The notes under the pieces: model-generated
Seen by the model: only the letters and a program-made list of their open reading frames with translations
Told to the model about the DNA's origin: nothing
Databases searched by the model: none
Part shown: positions 53,975 through 64,000 of the stretch, in pieces
Layout: each line of letters begins with the position of its first letter
Position numbering within the stretch: position 1 is the stretch's first letter
Made by a program: the position numbers and the translations under genes
Assembly (NCBI GenBank): GCA_029279945.1
Contig: JAJUHK010000010.1
Span: forward strand, 1-64,000
Length of the DNA: 64,000 bases
Direction of reading: 5' to 3'
DNA from: Pseudidiomarina indica
GTDB taxonomy: Bacteria > Pseudomonadota > Gammaproteobacteria > Enterobacterales > Alteromonadaceae

Positions 53975-56599
53975 ATGGCTCGATTTTTATCCATTGCCTT
54001 AGTTTGGCTGTTCACCACAACAGCAGCGGCAGCAGCGACGCTAGCCGATTATTTACCTAACGATGTTACCTACGACCCCGCGATACCAACTCCACAAGAA
54101 GTGTTGGGCTATGAAGTAGGGGAATGGCATGTGCGGCCTGAGCAACTGGTTCGCTACATGGAGATTTTGGCCGAGAAATCCGACCGCTTCTCATTAGAAG
54201 TCATCGGTTACACTCATGAACGCCGGCCCTTGGTGTTGCTCACCGTTACCGCTCCGGAAAATCACAACAACATTGAGCAGTTACGCGACGCACATTTGGC
54301 GTTATCAGACCCCCATCGGCAAGGTGATCCTGACCAAGCGCCATTAGTGTTGTACATGGGGTACAGCATCCATGGTGATGAGCCCAGTGGCAGTAATGCC
54401 GCCTTGTTGTACGCCTATTACTTAGCTGCAGCGCAAGGTGAAAAAATTGACCAAGTATTACGCGATACGGTCATTTTGCTTGACCCAAGCTACAACCCAG
54501 ATGGATTGGCGCGCTTTGCACAGTGGGCAAATCAGCATAAGAGCCTCAATCTCGTCACCGATACACAACATCGCGAGCACGTACAGCCGATGCCGCGTGG
54601 CCGTGTCAACCACTATTGGTTCGACCTCAACCGTGATTGGTTGTTACTCCAACACCCTGAGTCTCAGGCACGTATCAAGCAATTCCAGAAGTGGAAGCCA
54701 AACGTATTAACTGACTTCCATGAAATGGGTACCGATAGTACCTTTTTCTTCCAGCCCGGTATTCCGAGCCGGAAGAATCCCTACACTCCAGAAGAAAACG
54801 TTCGCTTAACCCAAACGCTGGCGGAAGGGCATGCCGCAGCATTGGATGAACAAGGTCGTCTTTACTTCACCAAAGAAGCATTTGACGATTTCTACGCTGG
54901 CAAAGGTTCAACGTACCCTGACCTACAAGGTGCTATTGGTATTCTATTTGAACAAGCATCCAGCCGTGGTCATGCGCAAGATTCTATTAATGGTGTGCTC
55001 GAGTTCCCATTCACCATTCAAAACCAATTCATCACCTCATTAACCAGTATGTATGGCGCTCACGCCAATAAACGTTGGTTTAATGACTATCAGCAACGCT
55101 TCTACAATGACGCGATGGCAGCAGCCAAAAAAGCTGATTTTAAAGGTTATGTGATGACGGATTCGAGCGACCCTGTGCGCATGAATGAAATGTTGAACAT
55201 TCTTTCACAGCACGGTATCGAAGCCTATGCGCTGACCCAGTCGGTGAAAGTAAACGGTAAAACTTATCCTGCTGGAAGCAGCTATTATGTACCCTTAAGC
55301 CAAGCACAATATGTGTTGATCCGTGCCATTTTCATGGATCAAACCAACTTCCAGGATAATACCTTTTACGACGTATCAGCATGGACCTTTCCCCATGCGT
55401 TCAACATCGCGTTCGATAAATTTGATGGTCGCAGCATTAAGGTTGCTGACAGCGCCTGGCAACCACCAGCGCCACAACCAGTCACATTACCTGCTGACGC
55501 ATACGCCTATGCGTTTGAGTGGCATCACTACTTTGCACCCAAAACCTTAAACCGTTTACTGCAAGCGGGCGTGCATGTACGCCAAGCGATGAAAGAGTTT
55601 ACCGTCAAAACCACTGACGGTGACGTCACCTTAGCACCAGGTACTGTGGTTGTTACTCGCGCTTATCAGCAACAAGATTGGCAAGCGGTACAAGCTACCT
55701 TGGCACAGTTAGCGACCAAACATCAGCTGCGAGTCCACGCAATCACCTCAGGAATGGCGACAGCTGGTATGGATTTAGGGAGTCGCAACTTGGCTCCAGT
55801 CAAACCTGTTTCGGTCATGATGGTCGTAGGTACTGATGCCAATATGTATGAAGCAGGTGAGGCGTGGTACTACCTTGACCGCCATGTTGGCATTCCGGTG
55901 TCGATGGTAGATACCGACCGTTTCAACAGTGCCGATTTAAGCCGTTACACCCATATCATCATGGTGGATGGCCGCTACCACAAACTTGAACGCCGCAGCG
56001 TGGATAAACTGCAGCAGTGGCTACAAGCTGGTGGCGTTGTCATTGGCCAACAAGGTGGTGCACGGTGGTTAAGCGAACAAGGTATTTTAGGTGCTAAGTT
56101 CGTTGATGAAGGCACATTCCGTGACGCTTTCAAATTTGGTGAATTACGTTACGGCGATATGGACGACTTCTATGGTCAACGTCGCTTAGCAGGTGCTATT
56201 TTTGAACTACAATTGGATACCAGCCATCCATTGGCATTTGGCTTCCCACGAACCCAATTGCCAGTATTCAAAGACAGCACCAACGCCATGATCGTGCCAG
56301 ATGTACCCTTCGTCACTGTTGCTAAATATAGTGAGCCAGAACCTCTGTTAGCAGGCTTTACTGCTGAGCCAAACCGTAAAGTATTGGCTGGCAAGGCTGC
56401 TATCATTGCGCACCGTAAAGGCGCTGGTCGCGTCGTGGCGTTTGCTGATGACGTGAACTTCCGTGCATTTTTCTGGGGTAGCGCCAAGTTACTCAGTAAC
56501 GCTATTTTCCTAGCACCTGAAGTACGCCCAACGTTAAGTGATGAGGAAAACGCTGCTGCCGCTGCTGAAGAAGCCGCGGAAGCTGCACACGCCCATTAG
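53975..56599 (+). CDS. Secreted M14-family zinc carboxypeptidase
   Basis: Signal peptide; YMGYSIHGDEPSGSNAALL, LDPSYNPDGLARFAQW, FHEMGTDSTFFFQPG; GATase-like C-terminal region. Confidence 0.88.
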   Translation: MARFLSIALVWLFTTTAAAAATLADYLPNDVTYDPAIPTPQEVLGYEVGEWHVRPEQLVRYMEILAEKSDRFSLEVIGYTHERRPLVLLTVTAPENHNNIEQLRDAHLALSDPHRQGDPDQAPLVLYMGYSIHGDEPSGSNAALLYAYYLAAAQGEKIDQVLRDTVILLDPSYNPDGLARFAQWANQHKSLNLVTDTQHREHVQPMPRGRVNHYWFDLNRDWLLLQHPESQARIKQFQKWKPNVLTDFHEMGTDSTFFFQPGIPSRKNPYTPEENVRLTQTLAEGHAAALDEQGRLYFTKEAFDDFYAGKGSTYPDLQGAIGILFEQASSRGHAQDSINGVLEFPFTIQNQFITSLTSMYGAHANKRWFNDYQQRFYNDAMAAAKKADFKGYVMTDSSDPVRMNEMLNILSQHGIEAYALTQSVKVNGKTYPAGSSYYVPLSQAQYVLIRAIFMDQTNFQDNTFYDVSAWTFPHAFNIAFDKFDGRSIKVADSAWQPPAPQPVTLPADAYAYAFEWHHYFAPKTLNRLLQAGVHVRQAMKEFTVKTTDGDVTLAPGTVVVTRAYQQQDWQAVQATLAQLATKHQLRVHAITSGMATAGMDLGSRNLAPVKPVSVMMVVGTDANMYEAGEAWYYLDRHVGIPVSMVDTDRFNSADLSRYTHIIMVDGRYHKLERRSVDKLQQWLQAGGVVIGQQGGARWLSEQGILGAKFVDEGTFRDAFKFGELRYGDMDDFYGQRRLAGAIFELQLDTSHPLAFGFPRTQLPVFKDSTNAMIVPDVPFVTVAKYSEPEPLLAGFTAEPNRKVLAGKAAIIAHRKGAGRVVAFADDVNFRAFFWGSAKLLSNAIFLAPEVRPTLSDEENAAAAAEEAAEAAHAH

Positions 56600-57267
56600 G
56601 TTTCTCCCTGCGGTTGATGCGGTTCGACATACGCGAATGTCCAAGCATCAACCGCTTTAGCACCCCGACGCAGTAATGCGTCGGCGGCTGCTGATATGGA
56701 TGCACCAGTCGTTAATACATCATCCACCACCGCCACCGTTAGCCCCTTAACCGAGCGAGTGCAATGAATGCTGCGCTTCATATTTTGCCATCGCTGGCCG
56801 GCATCAGCATGATGCTGAGCGCCTTCTTCATCCCGAATTCGCCGTAATAACCCTTGTGCGACAGGCCGTTGTAATACACTTGCAACCTGCTGCGTCAATA
56901 ATCCTGCTTGACTATATCCGCGTTTACACCAACGTTGGTAGGTCATCGGCATGGCCACGATCAGGTCTGGCCAATCAACCTGGTGAAACTGATAACATTG
57001 TTGTACTTGCGCAGCTAATAAAGGTGCCAGTAATGAAGCAAGTTCAGGGCAACGTTGAAACTTAAAGCGGTGGATGAGATGTTGAATATCAGGTTGCCAT
57101 GCGAATCCAGCGAACCAATAGCGCCCTTTGGCTAAATCTGGCCGAACGCAACGCCACCGCAAGCAACTTGGGGGTAAGCGTGGCAAATCAGTAAAGCAAA
57201 TGCGACACAAGCCCGTTGTTTCACCGACACGTAACGATTGATCGCACAGCCAGCAATACCCTAACAT
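56596..57267 (-). CDS. comF: ComF family protein (phosphoribosyltransferase)
   Basis: MLGYCWLCDQSLRVGETTGLCRICFTDLP zinc finger; VAVVDDVLTTGASISAAADALL; start moved from 57339 on SD evidence (AAAGGA). Confidence 0.9.
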   Translation of the reverse strand: MLGYCWLCDQSLRVGETTGLCRICFTDLPRLPPSCLRWRCVRPDLAKGRYWFAGFAWQPDIQHLIHRFKFQRCPELASLLAPLLAAQVQQCYQFHQVDWPDLIVAMPMTYQRWCKRGYSQAGLLTQQVASVLQRPVAQGLLRRIRDEEGAQHHADAGQRWQNMKRSIHCTRSVKGLTVAVVDDVLTTGASISAAADALLRRGAKAVDAWTFAYVEPHQPQGET

Positions 57268-57304
57268 ACGCATATCCTTTGCAGTAACAGATAGTGAGAT
57301 ATAC

Positions 57305-58102
57305 ATGGTAGCTTCAGTTTGGCGCGCCGTCAGTGGCACCGGAACGGATATTGTTGTACTCCATGGCTGGGGGCTGAATGCAAATATTTGGACGCCAGTG
57401 ACTCCTGCACTCAGCGAGATTGGCCGTCTGCACCGACTCGATCTGCCTGGCTATGGGGAGTCGCCGTGGCCTGAGAACTGCCCACTAACCTTTGCCAACC
57501 TTTGTGAACTAACGCTCGCCGCCCTGCCCCAACGCTGCCATCTTATTGGTTGGTCATTGGGGGGCTTGGTGGCAACTGAGCTAGCTTTGCGCCATCCACA
57601 CCGCTTTTACAGCGTCACCAGCGTCGCATCCTCGCCATATTTCCCAGCAACTGCTGATTGGCCGGGGATTGACCCGCACGTCCTGACTACATTTGCCAAG
57701 CAACTCAGTAAAGATTTTAAACGGACGGTGGAGCGTTTTTTAGCACTGCAATCCTATGGCTCACCCCATGCCCGTGCCGACGTCAAACAAATTAAGGAAT
57801 GGTTGTTTGCAAAACCCATGGCATCTGTCGAGGTTTTGGACGCCAGTTTAGATATGTTAGCGCACGTTGATTTGCGTCCACGTTTACCCGAGCTGTCTGT
57901 ACCGTTCTTTAGAATTTATGGCAAACTCGATGCCTTAGTTCCCAAAGCTGTGGCCAGCCGTGTGACGGAAATGATCCCAACGAGTCCTTATTACATTGCT
58001 GAGAAATGTAGCCATGCGCCTTTTATTAGTGATACCCAAGAATTCCTAGCACACCTAATACCTTTCATTCAGCAGCATCAACCAGCAGTGGCCATCACTT
58101 AA
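57305..58102 (+). CDS. bioH: Pimeloyl-ACP methyl ester carboxylesterase
   Basis: [35 protein letters not shown]-terminal His CSHAPFIS; adjacent to comF as in enterics. Confidence 0.92.
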   Translation: MVASVWRAVSGTGTDIVVLHGWGLNANIWTPVTPALSEIGRLHRLDLPGYGESPWPENCPLTFANLCELTLAALPQRCHLIGWSLGGLVATELALRHPHRFYSVTSVASSPYFPATADWPGIDPHVLTTFAKQLSKDFKRTVERFLALQSYGSPHARADVKQIKEWLFAKPMASVEVLDASLDMLAHVDLRPRLPELSVPFFRIYGKLDALVPKAVASRVTEMIPTSPYYIAEKCSHAPFISDTQEFLAHLIPFIQQHQPAVAIT

Positions 58103-58914
58103 CGCTGACAGCGCGGACAATATACGGTACTGCGCTGTCCGAGCCGGATTTCTTTTAACCGCGTCCGACATACCATACACATCTTACCACCGCGGCCGTA
58201 CACCATGAGTTCCTGTTTAAAATAACCCGGCTGTCCATCGACCTGGGTGAAGTCTTGTAGTGTCGTGCCACCTTGTGCAATGGCCTTAGTCAATGTGTCT
58301 TTAATGATGGGCACCAACTGCTGATAGCGCTTTAAGCTAATCCGGCCAGCGGCGCGCTGGGGATGAATTCCAGCCTTGAACAAGGCTTCATTCGCATAAA
58401 TGTTACCTACCCCTACCACAATATGGTTATCCATGATAAAGGTTTTAATGGCTTGCTGACGGCCCCGTGAGGACTGGTATAATATGTCTGCGGTAAAAGC
58501 ATCGGTCAGCGGCTCTGGTCCAAGCCCCTGCAACAACGGATGGCCGCTGCTTGGATGTTCTGCACTATATAACCAACAGCCAAAGCGGCGCGGATCGTTA
58601 TAGCGCAAACTCCACCCCGACTGTAGCACCAGATCGATATGATCATGTTTCACCGCCGGCGTCGCGCTAGGAATAACCCGCAGCGCTCCCGACATTCCTA
58701 AATGAACTATCACATACCCTTGCGTTGTGTGAATAATTAAATACTTCGCACGTCGTTCTACCGCTAGTATTTGGGCACCAGCAAGTTCATTTAACTCGGG
58801 TGATACGGGCCACCGTAGACGCGTATCGCGCACGATGATCTGCGTAATGGTTTGCCCCACCAAATGAGGCTCTATACCACGTCGGCTTACTTCAACTTCA
58901 GGTAATTCAGGCAT
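58099..58914 (-). CDS. mutM: Formamidopyrimidine-DNA glycosylase
   Basis: [36 protein letters not shown]-terminal zinc finger [26 protein letters not shown]. Confidence 0.97.
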   Translation of the reverse strand: MPELPEVEVSRRGIEPHLVGQTITQIIVRDTRLRWPVSPELNELAGAQILAVERRAKYLIIHTTQGYVIVHLGMSGALRVIPSATPAVKHDHIDLVLQSGWSLRYNDPRRFGCWLYSAEHPSSGHPLLQGLGPEPLTDAFTADILYQSSRGRQQAIKTFIMDNHIVVGVGNIYANEALFKAGIHPQRAAGRISLKRYQQLVPIIKDTLTKAIAQGGTTLQDFTQVDGQPGYFKQELMVYGRGGKMCMVCRTRLKEIRLGQRSTVYCPRCQR

Positions 58915-59055
58915 CGAAAAATCACTTTATGAGTACGATGAATAACACTAGCGTCACACCTAAGTACTGTGGTAAAACGCTCTCCAGCTACGGGGTTGCA
59001 CCATTATAGCGAGACTCATTGGGAATGTCTGTGACGAAGGAGTTATCCAGTAATT

Positions 59056-59712
59056 ATGTCTATTTTGACGCGGCCTTTAAAGGCCTTTCACGTACAATTA
59101 AGTGCCATAGATTTCGAGCAACTGGCGGCACAAGGTTATCTCATTGTGCCGCAATTTATGAACCAACCCACCTACCAAGCACTCTATCAATACGCTCAAT
59201 CTCTGACACCTAACGACTGGCATCCCGCTGGGATTGGTCGCGGTGAACAATACACCCAAAACACTGCCGTTCGTCGCGATCGAATCCGTTGGTTACAGCC
59301 TGACGAGGGCATCGAGCAAGCTTATCTAAGCGCTATGGAAGAGCTTCGTTTGTTAGTCAATCGAGAACTCTTTATGGGGCTATTTGATTATGAATGCCAT
59401 CTAGCTCACTACCCACCCGGCGCATTTTATCGCAAGCATCTTGATGCTTTCAAAGGACGCAGTAATCGACGCTTAACAACTGTTTGTTATCTCAATCCTG
59501 ATTGGCGTGCTGTGGATGGGGGGCAGTTGATTCTTTACGGCAAAAACGGACAAATTCTTGAAACGATTTTACCCAAAGCCGGCAAATTGGTTATTTTCTT
59601 AAGTGAAGTGTTCATTCATGAGGTGGCGACGGGCCATCGCGATCGCTACAGCATTACTGGATGGTATCGTGTCAATGCCAGTATTAATGGAGTGATTGAT
59701 CCAACCAATTAA
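59056..59712 (+). CDS. 2-oxoglutarate/Fe(II) oxygenase, bacterial PHD2-like prolyl hydroxylase type
   Basis: FDYECHLAHYPPGAFYRKHLDAF (HxD), VVIFLSEVFIHEV-type distal His, RYSITGWYR 2OG-binding Arg. Confidence 0.82.
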   Translation: MSILTRPLKAFHVQLSAIDFEQLAAQGYLIVPQFMNQPTYQALYQYAQSLTPNDWHPAGIGRGEQYTQNTAVRRDRIRWLQPDEGIEQAYLSAMEELRLLVNRELFMGLFDYECHLAHYPPGAFYRKHLDAFKGRSNRRLTTVCYLNPDWRAVDGGQLILYGKNGQILETILPKAGKLVIFLSEVFIHEVATGHRDRYSITGWYRVNASINGVIDPTN

Positions 59713-59736
59713 AACTGGGACGCATGAATGTTAGAC

Positions 59737-59770
59737 ACAAAAAAACCCAGTAACAACTGGGCTTTTTGTG
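59737..59770. terminator. Bidirectional terminator between oxygenase gene and rpmG
   Basis: CACAAAAAAACCCAG-taacaa-CTGGGCTTTTTGTG. Confidence 0.8.
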
Positions 59771-59789
59771 CTTAATCTGCAGTAGAAGC

Positions 59790-59945
59790 TTACTTGATCT
59801 TAGCTTCTTTGAAAATCACGTGCTTACGAACCACAGGATCGTATTTTTTGATTTCCATTTTTTCTGGCATGTTACGCTTGTTCTTGTCGGTGGTGTAAAA
59901 GTAACCAGTACCGGCAGAAGAAACGAGACGGATCTTATCACGCAT
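59790..59945 (-). CDS. rpmG: 50S ribosomal protein L33
   Basis: 51 aa: [51 protein letters not shown]; not in the supplied ORF list because of its length. Confidence 0.97.
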   Translation of the reverse strand: MRDKIRLVSSAGTGYFYTTDKNKRNMPEKMEIKKYDPVVRKHVIFKEAKIK

Positions 59946-59956
59946 GGTCTAATTCC

Positions 59957-60193
59957 TTACACTTTCTCGCCACGAGCGCGCAAATCAGCGAGCACCGCGT
60001 CGATACCATTTTTATCGATAATACGCATTCCTTTAGTCGAAACACGCAACTTAACCCAACGCTTTTCTGATTCTACCCAGAAGCGGTGTGATTGTAGGTT
60101 CGGCAGGAAACGACGCTTGGTCGCATTGCGCGCGTGAGAACGGTTATTACCGGTAACCGGACGCTTTCCTGTAACTTGACATACTTGTGACAT
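59957..60193 (-). CDS. rpmB: 50S ribosomal protein L28
   Basis: [39 protein letters not shown]. Confidence 0.98.
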   Translation of the reverse strand: MSQVCQVTGKRPVTGNNRSHARNATKRRFLPNLQSHRFWVESEKRWVKLRVSTKGMRIIDKNGIDAVLADLRARGEKV

Positions 60194-60351
60194 CGTTTAT
60201 TTACTCCAAAATTGCTTCAAGCTCGCCTGTCGCCCATCGCGGCCTTGCCTTGAATCCGAGGGCGCATTTTATACAGCAAATCGGCCCGGTAATCAAGTGA
60301 TCGCTGATATTTTTTGATCGTTTTGATCCTGTAAACGGCGGCGCTACTTTA

Positions 60352-61029
60352 CTACAAGAGACCTCGTTCAGCAAATGAAACTGGTGTTCCTGAGCCAATA
60401 ACGAAGTGATCCAAAAGCGCAACGTCGATCATTCCTAGTGCGCGTTTGAGTCGCTCGGTGACGCGTTGGTCTGCCTGACTAGGCTCCGCTACTCCGGACG
60501 GATGATTGTGCGCAAGAATAACAGCTGCGGCATTATATTGCATAACTAATTTTAGTACTTCCCGCGGGTAAACCGGGGCGGCATTAATAGTACCTTGAAA
60601 TAATTCAACATATTTTAGTAAGCGATGTTGACTATCAAGCAGCAACACAACAAAAACTTCTCGCTCTTGGTGACGTAATTGTGCAGTCAGATAATCTCGA
60701 ACCATTTGTGGACGCGTAAAGCCATCGTCTCGCTGCAACTCCCAGGCTAGATAACGGCGGGCAATTTCCATGACCACTTGCAGCTGCATGACGCGAGCCG
60801 GCCCCATACCTGGTTGCTGTAATAGCGATTCAGCGGGCGCACTTAACATTCCACCAATGCCATCAAAAGCGTTAAGTAAATCACGGGCAAAGGTCACCAC
60901 ATCTTTTCCGCGAATACCTGTTCCCAGTAAGATGGCAAGTAATTCAGCATCGCTAAGTGTAGCGACGCCCAACTCAGCCATTTTCTCTCGTGGACGCTCG
61001 CTGGCAGGCCAATCCTTGACTGAACTCAT
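60352..61029 (-). CDS. radC: RadC family protein (JAB/MPN domain)
   Basis: RPREKMAELGVATLSDAELLAILLGTG; VILAHNHPSGVAEPSQAD. Confidence 0.96.
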   Translation of the reverse strand: MSSVKDWPASERPREKMAELGVATLSDAELLAILLGTGIRGKDVVTFARDLLNAFDGIGGMLSAPAESLLQQPGMGPARVMQLQVVMEIARRYLAWELQRDDGFTRPQMVRDYLTAQLRHQEREVFVVLLLDSQHRLLKYVELFQGTINAAPVYPREVLKLVMQYNAAAVILAHNHPSGVAEPSQADQRVTERLKRALGMIDVALLDHFVIGSGTPVSFAERGLL

Positions 61030-61108
61030 AACAATTCCCTCTACTCGGTTAGTGACAGCTATCGAGTGTACTTGGGTGAATAACCTGTGCCACGAGCTGG
61101 TTTAGAAT

Positions 61109-61120
61109 GTGAGCGCTCAC
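61109..61120. promoter_or_regulatory. Perfect 12-bp palindrome GTGAGCGCTCAC in the radC/coaBC intergenic region
   Basis: Directly visible. Resembles SlmA sites (GTGAGTACTCAC) and the symmetric lac operator core; binding protein unknown. Confidence 0.45.
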
Positions 61121-61306
61121 TATGCATCTGTTACATTAAAAATTTACAATAACGCTGTTATCGGACGCTAAATGATGAATTTTGTCGATACCAAATTCCG
61201 TAGTCGCACTTAATTCGAGCTTATGATAAGTTTACGTAAATTTTGTAAAGTCCTGCTACAATCGCCTCACTGTTGCGATAGAGGCTCTGACAACGTGGAT
61301 AATCAT

Positions 61307-62524
61307 ATGAATTCGCTTGCACAAAAGCGCATCCTGATAGGTATTAGCGGTGGTATCGCAGCCTATAAAATCCCTGAATTAGTACGCCGTCTTAAAGATC
61401 TCGGGGCCGATGTACGCTGTGTCATGACCCAAGGGGCACAAGCCTTTATTACCCCGTTAACCTTACAAGCGGTATCTGGTAATCCAGTTCACCATGACTT
61501 GCTCGACCCTGCGGCTGAAGCGGCTATGGGGCATATTGAATTAGCGAAGTGGGCAGACCTTATCATGATCGCCCCGGCCTCGGCGAACGTCCTTGCGCAA
61601 TTAGCACATGGGCATGCGAGCGATTTACTCTCTACCTTAATACTAGCAACCACGGCACCAGTATATGTGGCGCCAGCCATGAACCAACAAATGTGGGCCC
61701 AGCCAGCAGTCCAGGCGAATTGCCAACGCCTGCGGGAGTATGGCATGACGCTGATAACTCCAGACAACGGAGCGCAGGCCTGTGGCGATATTGGTGCGGG
61801 ACGGATGCCAGAACCACTTGCGCTACGCGACATTATTTGCCAACACTTTCAGCCTCGTAGCCAGCTGCTTGCTGGCAAATCAGTGTTGATCACCGCCGGT
61901 CCAACCCGTGAAGCTATAGACCCAGTACGCTATCTGAGCAATCACAGCTCCGGCAAAATGGGCTTTGCACTTGCGGCTGCTGCGCAACAACTCGGAGCAA
62001 CAGTCACCCTTGTGACCGGTCCAGTGCAGTTAGCAACGCCAACCGACGTCACTCGTATTGATGTGGTCAGCGCCGAAGACATGTATCAGGCCGTGATGAA
62101 TCACATCGATCAAGCGGATGTATTTATTGGCTGTGCAGCAGTTGCTGATTATCGTCCAGAGCTGGTCGCGACGAGCAAAATAAAGAAAAGCCAGGACACG
62201 ATGCACTTGGCCTTGATTAAAAACCCCGACATTCTGGCCAGCGTGGCCAGCTTACCGAATCCGCCTTTTACTATTGGTTTTGCCGCTGAAACAAATGATG
62301 TGGTGCAGTATGCACAGCGTAAGCTTGAGCAAAAACGCATACGGCTCATTGCTGCAAACGACGTCAGTGATACCAACATTGGCTTCAATAGTGATGTCAA
62401 TGCAATGCATTTGTTGTGGCAAGATAAACAAGGCCAATTACAGCAATTAAGCCTAGATCGAGCCAATAAACTGCAGATCGCTACACAATTGTTGCAACAT
62501 GCTGCAACGTTAATGAATAACTGA
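61307..62524 (+). CDS. coaBC: Bifunctional phosphopantothenoylcysteine decarboxylase / phosphopantothenate-cysteine ligase
   Basis: [69 protein letters not shown]; start corrected from 61223. Confidence 0.97.
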   Translation: MNSLAQKRILIGISGGIAAYKIPELVRRLKDLGADVRCVMTQGAQAFITPLTLQAVSGNPVHHDLLDPAAEAAMGHIELAKWADLIMIAPASANVLAQLAHGHASDLLSTLILATTAPVYVAPAMNQQMWAQPAVQANCQRLREYGMTLITPDNGAQACGDIGAGRMPEPLALRDIICQHFQPRSQLLAGKSVLITAGPTREAIDPVRYLSNHSSGKMGFALAAAAQQLGATVTLVTGPVQLATPTDVTRIDVVSAEDMYQAVMNHIDQADVFIGCAAVADYRPELVATSKIKKSQDTMHLALIKNPDILASVASLPNPPFTIGFAAETNDVVQYAQRKLEQKRIRLIAANDVSDTNIGFNSDVNAMHLLWQDKQGQLQQLSLDRANKLQIATQLLQHAATLMNN

Positions 62525-62549
62525 TGAGATAAGAGCAAAGGAGTTCGGC

Positions 62550-63134
62550 GTGGCCGCGAAACAAGATCGTAAACAAGAAATATTAGCTGCCTTAGCAACC
62601 ATGTTAGAAACCAGCCCTGGACAACGGATCACTACCGCCCGCTTAGCGGCCGAAGTTGGCGTTTCCGAAGCGGCACTGTATCGCCATTTTCCGTCGAAGG
62701 CAAAAATGTTCGAAGGCTTAATTGATTTTACTGAAGATGCACTATTATCACGGGTTAACCAAATTCTCGAAAACGAAAAAGATACCGTCGTGCGCTGTGA
62801 AATGATTGTACGTTTGGTCCTCACCTTTGTAGAACGAAACCCCGGGATAACACGGATTCTTACCGGTGATGCATTACTTGGCGAACACGAGCGATTACGC
62901 GGTCGCGTCCTTGGTGTGTTTGAGAAAATTGAAGCGAATTTAAAACAAGTACTACGTGAGCGCAGACTGCGTGAACAAGTGCGGGGGAGCTTAGATGAAG
63001 GGATGCTCGCCAATTTAGTGATGGCTTATGCCGATGGAAAGATTGTGCAATTTGTGCGCTCGGAATTCCGTCGAGCACCCACTGAACATTTCGATGAGCA
63101 ATGGCAGACCATCGCTCACCAGCTGCTCAGTTAA
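62550..63134 (+). CDS. slmA: Nucleoid occlusion factor SlmA (TetR family)
   Basis: GTG start; [57 protein letters not shown]. Confidence 0.95.
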   Translation: MAAKQDRKQEILAALATMLETSPGQRITTARLAAEVGVSEAALYRHFPSKAKMFEGLIDFTEDALLSRVNQILENEKDTVVRCEMIVRLVLTFVERNPGITRILTGDALLGEHERLRGRVLGVFEKIEANLKQVLRERRLREQVRGSLDEGMLANLVMAYADGKIVQFVRSEFRRAPTEHFDEQWQTIAHQLLS

Positions 63135-64000
63135 TTCTCGTTATTTTCAGATTTACGCGCTCGACTCAGCAGGTTGATTGCAGCTTGCTGAGGCGTAGTG
63201 TCACCATAGAGCACATCGTATAGTTGCTCACAAATGGGCATTTCAACGCCATGGCGTTTGGCTAACATCACCACTTCGCGAGTATTGCGATAACCCTCTA
63301 CCGCTTGACCAATATCCTTCATGGCCTGTTCCAGCGACTGCCCTTGTCCTAAAGCAAGGCCTAACCGACGGTTGCGAGATTGATTATCGGTGCAGGTTAG
63401 AATGAGATCCCCTAGCCCAGCCATACCAGTAAAGGTTTCTGGCTTAGCACCAAGCTTTAAGCCCAGCCGCGTTAACTCTGCTAACCCACGGGTAATCAAT
63501 GCAGTGCGTGCATTGGCACCAAAGCCGACGCCGTCAGCCATACCTGCACCAATGGCAATGACATTTTTGACCGCGCCACCCAATTGCACCCCAATAAAAT
63601 CATCATTGGTATACACCCGGAAGCTGCGGTCGCAATGCAGTAGCTCGGATAACTCTTCAACAAAAGCGGGATCAGTGGATGACATCGAAATAGCCGTGGG
63701 CAAACCTTTCGCCATTTCCATCGCAAAGGTTGGTCCGGATAGGACTGCTAAGGCGTGTTTACCTTCTAAGATTTCTTCGGCAACTTCAAATAGGAGCCGG
63801 CCCGTGTCAGGCTCTAGCCCTTTCGTTGCCCATGCCACACGAGCAGTAGCACTTAAATGTGGCTTGATATCACGCAGTACTTGGGCGAATCCGCTACTTG
63901 GGACAACCACCACGATATTGTCGCAGTCTTGTACGGCCGCAACGATATCATCCGTCACGTGAAGTGTGTCGGGCAGCTGAATGCCTGGCAAATAACGCGT
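63131..64000 (-). CDS. gpsA: Glycerol-3-phosphate dehydrogenase [NAD(P)+], C-terminal part (N-terminus off the right edge)
   Basis: [66 protein letters not shown]; open reading frame reaches the window end. Confidence 0.95.
   Translation of the reverse strand, partial: TRYLPGIQLPDTLHVTDDIVAAVQDCDNIVVVVPSSGFAQVLRDIKPHLSATARVAWATKGLEPDTGRLLFEVAEEILEGKHALAVLSGPTFAMEMAKGLPTAISMSSTDPAFVEELSELLHCDRSFRVYTNDDFIGVQLGGAVKNVIAIGAGMADGVGFGANARTALITRGLAELTRLGLKLGAKPETFTGMAGLGDLILTCTDNQSRNRRLGLALGQGQSLEQAMKDIGQAVEGYRNTREVVMLAKRHGVEMPICEQLYDVLYGDTTPQQAAINLLSRARKSENNEN

Noticed and set aside
59072-59085. Perfect 14-bp palindrome GGCCTTTAAAGGCC at the start of the oxygenase gene
   Set aside because: Lies inside coding sequence (RPLKAF). 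It could form a hairpin near the start, but a single occurrence is not enough to claim function.
62510-63013. 167-aa ORF antisense to slmA
   Set aside because: Shadow ORF with Ser/Arg-rich low-complexity translation and no domain.
63390-63962. 190-aa plus-strand ORF opposite gpsA
   Set aside because: Antisense shadow of a conserved gene; composition reflects the opposite-strand codon pattern.

Overview
This 64 kb window is compact core chromosome from a gammaproteobacterium. Gene content and synteny suggest an Alteromonadales/Idiomarinaceae-like organism, but that is inference. From left to right it contains: the 5' end of tuf; a Thr-Gly-Tyr-Thr tRNA cluster on the minus strand; purA; a frameshifted PLP aminotransferase; hflC-hflK-hflX-hfq-miaA-mutL-amiB-tsaE-nnr; an M14 peptidase; yheV/yheS/yheU; cysQ; nudE; sthA; envZ-ompR; greB; tex; a fatty-acid desaturase divergent from fabR; an SLC13/RCK transporter; an S9 peptidase plus a GGDEF protein; pckA; coaD; kbl-tdh; glpE-glpG-ubiC-ubiA; plsB; lexA-sulA-like; a full aa3-type cytochrome c oxidase and heme A assembly cluster; a polysaccharide deacetylase; a DinF-like MATE pump; nfuA; a second M14 peptidase; comF; bioH; mutM; a 2OG-Fe(II) prolyl-hydroxylase-like gene; rpmG-rpmB; radC; coaBC; slmA; and partial gpsA. 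I saw no phage, transposon, CRISPR, toxin-antitoxin or defence island, and no convincing novel multi-gene system. The leads most worth checking are cis-regulatory or small-scale: an IscR type-1-like site upstream of nfuA (22/25 to the consensus as I recall it), a pair of FabR-like operators between desaturase and fabR, tandem LexA boxes, a perfect GTGAGCGCTCAC palindrome between radC and coaBC, a Sco-like CxxxC protein inside the cox cluster, a bacterial PHD-type hydroxylase (possible EF-Tu modifier), a frameshifted aminotransferase, and divergent start codons that share one CATG.
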